64,000 nt of DNA from Methanobrevibacter smithii ATCC 35061 (GTDB taxonomy: Archaea > Methanobacteriota > Methanobacteria > Methanobacteriales > Methanobacteriaceae). Of this stretch, positions 58,341 to 64,000 are shown in pieces. The notes under the pieces were generated by a model. That model did not search any database, was not told the origin of the DNA, and saw only the letters and a list, made by a program, of their open reading frames with translations. The stretch spans positions 1,080,501-1,144,500 of the forward strand of contig NC_009515.1 of the NCBI RefSeq assembly GCF_000016525.1, written 5' to 3'. The first letter of the stretch is position 1, and each line of letters starts with the position of its first letter. Made by a program: the position numbers and the translations under genes.

Positions 58341-58344
58341 AATT

Positions 58345-59412
58345 CTACTTCCAGTCAATAGCTGACCTAATCATTCCTCCAAAGTCAGAAAAAACAATTT
58401 TATCAGTTCCTAAAGTTTTTGAGTGAGCATCAAGTTCTGCAACTACATTATCATATCCCAAATCTCTTAATGGTTCAACTAAACGAGGACCATCAGTTAC
58501 AGCTATTGATTCCCCTTCAATTTCTTCAACAGGAAATGCATGAGGAACACCGCATACAACATACAAATCAACAGGGTTTTCCTTTAAGTAGTCTGCAGCA
58601 ACTTTTCCGGTTACAGGATATTCGTCCAATCCTCCAGTAATATAATCAATATCCGTTTTCAGTCCCTGTTTAATATTAACTGCATGATTCCTAATTCTTG
58701 AAAGACCAATATTTTCATCTAAATTAGCTACAATTATTGGTTTATTTTCAGGATTGATTTCACGATAATCAAAGTTTAAAATATCTGCAAATAAATAAGA
58801 AGTTTCTTTTTTAGCATTCAATACAAAAGCAACTTTTTTATTGTCTCTTAGTGCCTTTATGATTTTTTTAGCCACTTCTTCCTTATTATCACCAAAATTA
58901 GGTTGAATATATTTTCCCTGAGCCATTCCCCTGGTTTTTTCTATTTCAGTAGCTTTTTTAAGCATTTCAATTTGACGGTCTGCCTCTTCACGAGGAATTA
59001 TACCATATTCAACAGCAGAATCTAAAACCATTATTGCTCCTTCAGTATTATCTCCTTCACCAAATCCCCCGTGAGATTCAACAGGAATAACTGTACAATC
59101 TAAATTAGCATTAGCTATTGCTTCTTTTAAGTCTTCACCAATAATCATACTAGCACAAGTACCTACAACACCTATAAACTCCGGTTTAAACATATCATAA
59201 GCTTCTTTTAATGTATTTTCTAGTTTTTCACTAGCTCCTAAAATAAAATCATTTTCAGCCATTGCCGTAGTTAAAACACGTACACCGTCACTTTCTAAAA
59301 GCCTGCCAGTTCTAAAACAACAACCATGAGGTCCATGCATTATAATAACATCAACATTCATGTCTCTTAAAGTATAAAGAGATGCAGCTATGGGACTTGG
59401 TCTTGGATGCAT
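58345..59412 (-). CDS. cfbD: CfbD: nitrogenase-like reductive cyclase subunit for coenzyme F430
   Basis: 355 residues related to Nif[41 protein letters not shown] and [18 protein letters not shown] carry the Cys ligands of the bridging cluster. CfbD works with the NifH-like CfbC to reduce Ni-sirohydrochlorin a,c-diamide and start ring cyclisation on the way to F430, the cofactor of methyl-coenzyme M reductase. CfbC is not in this window. It is the first gene of the unit with hisH. Confidence 0.9.
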   Translation of the reverse strand: MHPRPSPIAASLYTLRDMNVDVIIMHGPHGCCFRTGRLLESDGVRVLTTAMAENDFILGASEKLENTLKEAYDMFKPEFIGVVGTCASMIIGEDLKEAIANANLDCTVIPVESHGGFGEGDNTEGAIMVLDSAVEYGIIPREEADRQIEMLKKATEIEKTRGMAQGKYIQPNFGDNKEEVAKKIIKALRDNKKVAFVLNAKKETSYLFADILNFDYREINPENKPIIVANLDENIGLSRIRNHAVNIKQGLKTDIDYITGGLDEYPVTGKVAADYLKENPVDLYVVCGVPHAFPVEEIEGESIAVTDGPRLVEPLRDLGYDNVVAELDAHSKTLGTDKIVFSDFGGMIRSAIDWK

Positions 59413-59542
59413 TTTTTCACCTATTCACTAAATTTTTTATATATAATATTAAATTTTCTTAATTTATAAAATTAAGTTTTAATAGTATAAATAACATATA
59501 TCTAATGTATACAAATTATGTCAAATAAAAAAAGGAGATAAA

Positions 59543-60511
59543 ATGAATAAAAATGTAGCGATTATTCTTTCAATAGCCGCCATATTCATTACAGCAACCT
59601 GTGTTGGAGCAACTGTGATTAATAGTGACGTAGATATGAAACAAAATACATTTGACGGAATAAAGATAAATGTTCCCCATGATACCGAATTTATACAAAT
59701 ACCCGACGGATTTAAAGAAAATACATACGGAATAACAATTCACACATTTAAAGACAATCAGTCAATGGTTAATTTCTTAAATAGTTTGCAAGATGCAAAA
59801 ATTGTATCTTTAGCAGATCAACCACCACAATCTGTTGCATTTACCCAAGGCGATACTACAAACATATTAGTAACTAATGGAAAAGAAGGAATATGTGTTG
59901 GTGCTAGTGACCAAAATTTAGTGCTTAAAATGGCAAACAGTGTAATTTTCAGCAACGGACATCCATCTGAAAGAAATCACGGAGTTATGGGAGTAGGTCA
60001 AAAACATCTTGATAAAGATAAAGATTTCAACCTTATGGTTGGGCTTATGATTATAGTAGACAATTCTGAATTTAACATTAATTTATATAATACAGCAATA
60101 GCTGCTACAGTAACTGAAACTAATACTATTATAGACAATAATAATTTCAACTTTGAGGAAAACATAACTTCAGATCCGTCATCTGAAAATATGACTGCTC
60201 CGGAAGAGAATAACCTTACACAGGAAGAATGTGAAGAAATGGTAAATGATTACTTGGAAGACACAAACTGTTCCATAAGCAGTGTAGATGAAAATGATGG
60301 AGTATACACATTCCATATAGAAACACAGGACGGTCAAAGTGCCGGAGTAATAACTGTTGATTCACAAACAGGAGAAATGAATACAGAAGAATTTGAAATT
60401 CCTGAAGAATCAGATGAAGACATGTATTCAGATTTAAATGCATATGATATGGAAAGCTTTGATTATGATATGGAAAGCTTTGATTATGATATGGAAAGCT
60501 TTGATTTCTAG
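59543..60511 (+). CDS. Secreted protein with PepSY-like domain and acidic repeat tail
   Basis: 322 residues. A signal peptide or anchor (VAIILSIAAIFITATCVGA) precedes a globular region at about residues 30-190. An Asn/Thr/Glu-rich linker is followed by a PepSY-like segment (LTQEECEEMVNDYLED...YTFHIETQDGQSAGVITVDSQTGEM) and a tail with YDMESFD three times. AGGAGAT precedes the ATG. It is likely extracellular. The globular part is not recognised (INVPHDTEFIQIP...YGITIHTFKD recurs in Methanobacteriales surface proteins). Confidence 0.72.
   Translation: MNKNVAIILSIAAIFITATCVGATVINSDVDMKQNTFDGIKINVPHDTEFIQIPDGFKENTYGITIHTFKDNQSMVNFLNSLQDAKIVSLADQPPQSVAFTQGDTTNILVTNGKEGICVGASDQNLVLKMANSVIFSNGHPSERNHGVMGVGQKHLDKDKDFNLMVGLMIIVDNSEFNINLYNTAIAATVTETNTIIDNNNFNFEENITSDPSSENMTAPEENNLTQEECEEMVNDYLEDTNCSISSVDENDGVYTFHIETQDGQSAGVITVDSQTGEMNTEEFEIPEESDEDMYSDLNAYDMESFDYDMESFDYDMESFDF
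60443..60505 (+). repeat. Three perfect 21-bp tandem repeats (YDMESFD)
   Basis: TATGATATGGAAAGCTTTGAT occurs in three identical copies at 60443-60463, 60464-60484 and 60485-60505, immediately before the final Phe codon and stop. The unit of seven codons keeps frame, so copy number can change without frameshift. Confidence 0.95.
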
Positions 60512-60526
60512 ACATATGTGAAATGC

Positions 60527-60556
60527 GGGAAGTAACTTTCCCCAATTATTTTTTTT
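60527..60556 (+). terminator. Hairpin with poly-T tract
   Basis: GGGAA (60527-60531) pairs with TTCCC (60538-60542). An uninterrupted run of eight T follows from 60549. It resembles an intrinsic terminator between the PepSY-like gene and the next gene. Confidence 0.5.
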
Positions 60557-60568
60557 ATAGATGATAGT

Positions 60569-60967
60569 ATGGACTTGAATTCAAAATCAGTAGAAGAAAA
60601 AATCAGACAATACCGTGTTTTTAAAAGCTGTTCCCAATCAACCCTTATAGGACTTTGTGAAGTAGCCAACCATCCAATGAGTCAGGCAAGATTATGTGCA
60701 TTAGCTAGCGGGTTTTCAGGAGGAATCGGCGGCACATTTGATGAAGGAACCTGCGGTGCACTCACAGGAGCATTAATAGCATTGGGATTTTTGGAAGATG
60801 ATGAAATTAAAATAAAAATGGATGCTAAAAAACTCTATGATGCTTTTAAAAAAGAATATGGTTCAGTTCAGTGCAGCATAATTTCAAAAAATGGAGAAGA
60901 CAAATCTCCATGTGTTGACTGCTGTGTTTATGCAGCTAATGAAGCAATAAAATTATTAAAAGAATAA
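60569..60967 (+). CDS. C_GCAxxG_C_C family (putative redox-active) protein
   Basis: 132 residues. The family pattern of spaced Cys is present: SCSQSTLIGLC, ARLCALASGFSGGIGG, TCGALTGALIALG and CVDCCVYAAN. Members are thought to be redox or Fe-S proteins; no reaction is known. Cytosolic, no signal. A TATA-like TTTTTTATAG lies about 20 bp before the ATG, suggesting a short or absent leader. Confidence 0.85.
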   Translation: MDLNSKSVEEKIRQYRVFKSCSQSTLIGLCEVANHPMSQARLCALASGFSGGIGGTFDEGTCGALTGALIALGFLEDDEIKIKMDAKKLYDAFKKEYGSVQCSIISKNGEDKSPCVDCCVYAANEAIKLLKE

Positions 60968-61050
60968 CTTCTTATTTTTACTTTTTTCATAAATACTTTT
61001 CAAACACTCTTAGAAAAAGAAAATACTATTTATTAAACTAAAATAAAATT

Positions 61051-61227
61051 ATGAAAAGCACAGACATTAATGAAAAAGTTCTTGATGTTTATGGGCAATT
61101 GCCTCTTGATTGGCTTACACCAGAAGACATATGGTGGAATACTTTAAGAAAAATTTTAAATGAATTAGATGAACCTGAAAGTGTTAAAAAAGAGATTTAT
61201 GCACAAATTCAAAAAGATATTACATAA
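61051..61227 (+). CDS. Small conserved-looking protein, 58 residues
   Basis: MKSTDINEKVLDVYGQLPLDWL... contains a compact helical pattern with Trp-rich LTPEDIWWNTLRKILNELDEP. A TATA-like CTATTTATTA about 25 bp before the ATG suggests a leaderless transcript. Codon use and amino-acid mix look like a real gene. No family is recognised. It converges with the YchF-type gene 8 bp away. Confidence 0.6.
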   Translation: MKSTDINEKVLDVYGQLPLDWLTPEDIWWNTLRKILNELDEPESVKKEIYAQIQKDIT

Positions 61228-61235
61228 AGAGGCAG

Positions 61236-62426
61236 TTAACCTCTTGTAACAATACTTATAACATCCTTATCCTGCAATTCATAATCTGCAGCAATTCTCA
61301 TATTTTTACGAGCATCTACTGCATGCATAAAGTTATCACCAATATCCGAATGAACAAGATAAGCCAATTCTTTAGGAACCGCACCTTTAGGCACTAAAAT
61401 TCCATCAGGTAAAACATTTCCCTTTTGGTCTGTGTATTTGTGTTCATCCTGAACCGGATAAACTACAATCATATTAAGCAAACCAAATATAGCTTCATTT
61501 AATGCTGTTTGAATACCTGTTCCCCCGTATTTTTCTAAAATATTAACTTTAATATACTCTAAAGCTTTAAGCTGATTATCTGACAATTTATCTTTTTCTA
61601 AAATTTCAAAGTCAGAATCTCCAGGAGTATAACTAATCAGTCCTGCTTCAGCTGCTTTGACTAAAGCTATTTCAGATTCTGCAGATGCAGGTATAACATA
61701 AGGATATTTTTCCTGCATTCTTTTAATGTTTTCCTCAGCAGTTGGCAAATCAGCCTTATTAGCCACAATAAGCATTGGTTTAGCTATATGCAATATATTA
61801 CGAATAAGTTCCATGAAATCTTCTTTTTCCCATTTGGTATAATCCGGATTAACTTTCCTTTTAGCTTCAATAATATCTTCCAGAGTTATTCCAGTACCAG
61901 ACAACTGGTCAAAAATCACTTTAGCTATGTCTAATTTTTCAGCTTCAATTTTACGTACAAGTCTGACCCAGTTTCTGTTAAGAATTCCATACATCCACAT
62001 TACGATTTCATCTTCTAAAAATTCAATATCATCTAAAGGGTCATGAGATCCGGCTTCTACACTTTGTCCTTCAGCATCGGTGGATCCAGAAGCATCAATA
62101 ACATGTATTAAAACTTTAGCCTGCATCAAATCATCTAAAAATTGATTACCCAATCCCTTACCTTCATGAGCTCCAGGAACAAGTCCTGCAACATCTATTA
62201 ATTCAACAGGCAACAATCTTTTTCCATCAATACATATGGAATTTCTAGGATTACAAGTAACATTCAATTCTTTACAAGGACATTCACTAATAACATGAGC
62301 AACTGCTTTATTAGCATCAATAGTAGTAAATGGATAATTAGCCATTTCCACGCTTGAAGAAGTTGCAGAGTTAAAGAATGAAGATTTTCCAACATTTGGT
62401 TTTCCAGTAACTGCAATTTGAAGCAT
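61236..62426 (-). CDS. OBG-family NTPase, YchF/OLA1 type (COG0012)
   Basis: 396 residues. Walker A is [12 protein letters not shown] (N-terminus); [38 protein letters not shown] (switch II) and [10 protein letters not shown] follow. The C-terminus has a TGS-like domain ([10 protein letters not shown]). YchF-type proteins bind ribosomes and ATP or GTP; the specificity here is not decidable. Single gene, starting 84 bp upstream of the divergent phosphoesterase. Confidence 0.9.
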   Translation of the reverse strand: MLQIAVTGKPNVGKSSFFNSATSSSVEMANYPFTTIDANKAVAHVISECPCKELNVTCNPRNSICIDGKRLLPVELIDVAGLVPGAHEGKGLGNQFLDDLMQAKVLIHVIDASGSTDAEGQSVEAGSHDPLDDIEFLEDEIVMWMYGILNRNWVRLVRKIEAEKLDIAKVIFDQLSGTGITLEDIIEAKRKVNPDYTKWEKEDFMELIRNILHIAKPMLIVANKADLPTAEENIKRMQEKYPYVIPASAESEIALVKAAEAGLISYTPGDSDFEILEKDKLSDNQLKALEYIKVNILEKYGGTGIQTALNEAIFGLLNMIVVYPVQDEHKYTDQKGNVLPDGILVPKGAVPKELAYLVHSDIGDNFMHAVDARKNMRIAADYELQDKDVISIVTRG

Positions 62427-62510
62427 AATATCACAATAAAAATAAATAATTAATTATATATTTAAGATTTAAATTATATAAATCTAATACAAAAATATAA
62501 GTGAAATAAC

Positions 62511-63398
62511 ATGGATGGCAATAAACCCTCTGCTCTAAAAGTTCGTCAAGGATTACAGGAATTCATGACCCAGTCAAGAGAAATGAGCTTTGGAACAGAA
62601 TTTAGCAAAGAATTCTTTGATGTTGTTAATGTTGATGTTGAATTAGACAACTTAGGCCTTGCATTTAACAATTATAAAATAATCAATTTAACAGACATAC
62701 ACATTGGCCAATGGTTAAATCCCGAGTATTTGGACGGAGTTGTTGAGTATGTAAACACCTTAAAACCAGATATGATAACACTGACCGGAGATTATGTTTC
62801 ATATATTTTAGAAGGCTATGAAACAGATTTAAAAAAATCTTTTAAAAAATTAAAGGCTAAAGATGGAAAATTGGCTGTCTTAGGTAATCATGACCATTGG
62901 CTTGGAGCTAGTGAAATGAGAGACATCCTAAAAAAAGCTGATGTTAAAGATTTAAGCAATGATGTCTACACGCTTAAAAAAACTGGAAAAAACGACAACC
63001 ATGAAAAACTGCTCAATATTGCAGGAGTAGACAGCTATACTGTTGGTGCTGATGATTTGAATAGTGTTTTAAACAAATTACCTGATCAAGGAGCTGCCAT
63101 TTTACTTGCTCATGAACCGGATTTTGCTAAAATATCCTGTGAAAGTGGAAGATTCGGACTTCAGATATCAGGACACTCCCATGGCGGACAATTTATTATT
63201 CCCGGAACCAATATAGCACCATTCAGAGGTCCAAAATCAACAAGGTACCCTGTTGGAAAGTATAAAGTTAAAAATATGATTCAATATACAAGCAGAGGCC
63301 TTGGAACAAATATGTTTTGGATGAGAATAAACTGCAAACCTGAAATAACATTATTCCACTTAAAAAGCAATGAAAAACAAAAAATAGAAATTAATTAG
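62511..63398 (+). CDS. Metallophosphoesterase
   Basis: 295 residues with the calcineurin-like metal motifs in order: LTDIHIGQ, LTGDYV, LGNHDHW, LAHEPDF and SGHSHGGQ. An N-terminal segment of about 50 residues precedes the core. No signal peptide is evident. The substrate may be a phosphodiester, lipid or nucleotide. It ends seven bp before a membrane protein gene of the phosphodiesterase type, and the two may act together. Confidence 0.88.
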   Translation: MDGNKPSALKVRQGLQEFMTQSREMSFGTEFSKEFFDVVNVDVELDNLGLAFNNYKIINLTDIHIGQWLNPEYLDGVVEYVNTLKPDMITLTGDYVSYILEGYETDLKKSFKKLKAKDGKLAVLGNHDHWLGASEMRDILKKADVKDLSNDVYTLKKTGKNDNHEKLLNIAGVDSYTVGADDLNSVLNKLPDQGAAILLAHEPDFAKISCESGRFGLQISGHSHGGQFIIPGTNIAPFRGPKSTRYPVGKYKVKNMIQYTSRGLGTNMFWMRINCKPEITLFHLKSNEKQKIEIN

Positions 63399-63404
63399 AT
63401 TAAT

Positions 63405-64000
63405 ATGGAAAATACCAACTATTCAAATGTTAATAAAGCTAAAATAATCCTAACTTCAATCATAACCGGAATAATTAACATATTAATAGTCATAGCTATG
63501 CCAATGCTTAGTGCTGATTTTGTTTTAGGTCCCTGGACAAATGCAATAATCATAATTGTTTTATTAACCGTTGCAAACACGATTTTATGGCCCATTTTTA
63601 CCAAAATCCTGATGAGGTTTTTTATCATAACCTTTGGAATAGGAGCTCTTCTTTTAAACGGACTTATGTTTTATGGAGTTGCATATTACCTTCCGGAAGT
63701 TAAAATAGGAATAGGAGGAGCTTTAATTGCAACATTATTCATAAACATAGCTACAACACTTATATTCAATATAGCAAATATTGACTTCTACAATAGCTAC
63801 ATCATCAAAAAGCTTTCTAAAAAAGTTAAAAATAAAAAAAGAGCTGCCAACAAACATCCTGGATTAATAATGCTTGAAATTGACGGATTAGCTAAGGAAA
63901 TCCTAGATGAAGCCATTAAGAAAGGATATATGCCTACACTTAAAAGGTGGATTGAAAATAAAACACATACCCTAAAAGAATGGGAAACCGACCTGTCAAG
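63405..64000 (+). CDS. Membrane protein with holin-like N-terminus and phosphodiesterase domain (truncated)
   Basis: The frame is open to the right edge; 198 residues are visible. Four hydrophobic helices (IILTSIITGIINILIVIAM; IIIIVLLTVANTILWPIF; FFIITFGIGALLLNGLMFYGV; ALIATLFINIATTLIFNI) resemble the phage-holin-4 module. It continues with PGLIMLEIDGLAKEILDEAIKKGYMPTLKRW, the start of an alkaline-phosphatase-superfamily or type I phosphodiesterase domain. Fusions of this kind are common in actinobacteria and some archaea. It follows the metallophosphoesterase gene by 6 bp. Confidence 0.72.
   Translation, partial: MENTNYSNVNKAKIILTSIITGIINILIVIAMPMLSADFVLGPWTNAIIIIVLLTVANTILWPIFTKILMRFFIITFGIGALLLNGLMFYGVAYYLPEVKIGIGGALIATLFINIATTLIFNIANIDFYNSYIIKKLSKKVKNKKRAANKHPGLIMLEIDGLAKEILDEAIKKGYMPTLKRWIENKTHTLKEWETDLS

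Noticed and set aside
60216-60545. Open frame of 109 codons antisense to the PepSY-like gene, rich in His, Asn and Pro
   Set aside because: Its periodic sequence merely mirrors the 21-bp repeats and acidic codons of the gene on the other strand.

Overview
The window is an AT-rich archaeal chromosome segment from a methanogen of the order Methanobacteriales, most likely a gut or rumen Methanobrevibacter close to M. smithii. This rests on the frhADGB F420-reducing hydrogenase operon, cfbD for coenzyme F430, a MurT/GatD-like pair suited to pseudomurein, archaeal information-processing genes (PCNA, GINS, eIF2-alpha, Nop10, L44e, S27e), giant adhesin-like surface proteins and archaeal TATA/box A promoters. 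The species is inferred, not proven.

Layout. 1-18.3 kb is a surface-protein island on the minus strand: a truncated adhesin-like gene, a ~1880-residue membrane-anchored adhesin-like protein, an intact insertion sequence with 8-bp target duplication, a ~1490-residue beta-helix/Ig-repeat adhesin, and a surface-anchored CobN/Mg-chelatase-H-like protein. At least two of these genes seem to start at ATT codons behind strong Shine-Dalgarno sequences. 18.5-20 kb holds the RNase P RNA gene, the initiator tRNA gene and two small membrane-anchored coiled-coil proteins. 20-24.5 kb holds methionine aminopeptidase and frhADGB. 24.6-28.1 kb holds a Gly-Ser-repeat PepSY-like surface protein, two Arg tRNAs and an ArsR/P-type ATPase metal-efflux operon with a 16-bp duplicated operator. 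28.2-36.9 kb is information processing (EndoQ, PAC2, Nop10, eIF2-alpha, S27e, L44e, GINS, PCNA) followed by the GatD/MurT-like pair. 36.9-39 kb is gene-poor and contains a membrane-protein gene with a probable 5-bp duplication frameshift.

39-45.5 kb is a full trp operon (E-G-D-C-[F-B fusion]-A) preceded by three phased TGTACA-like TRP boxes. 45.5-47.7 kb is a small membrane-protein cluster (HTH regulator, DUF4013, CPBP protease). 47.8-64 kb is mostly housekeeping and cofactor genes: purB, copA, an amidohydrolase, the phosphomevalonate dehydratase small subunit, truD, tRNA-Arg, a PurM-like protein, hisH, cfbD, two PepSY or redox-type small proteins, a YchF-type NTPase, a metallophosphoesterase and a truncated holin/phosphodiesterase-type membrane protein.

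Main points for follow-up: the ATT-initiated surface-protein genes; the extracellular CobN-like protein; the duplicated ArsR operator over a leaderless start; the TRP boxes and a second TGTACT palindrome upstream of the Gly-Ser protein; the trpF-trpB fusion that keeps an internal ribosome binding site; and the 5-bp duplication at 38403-38412. No CRISPR array, prophage or replication origin was seen.
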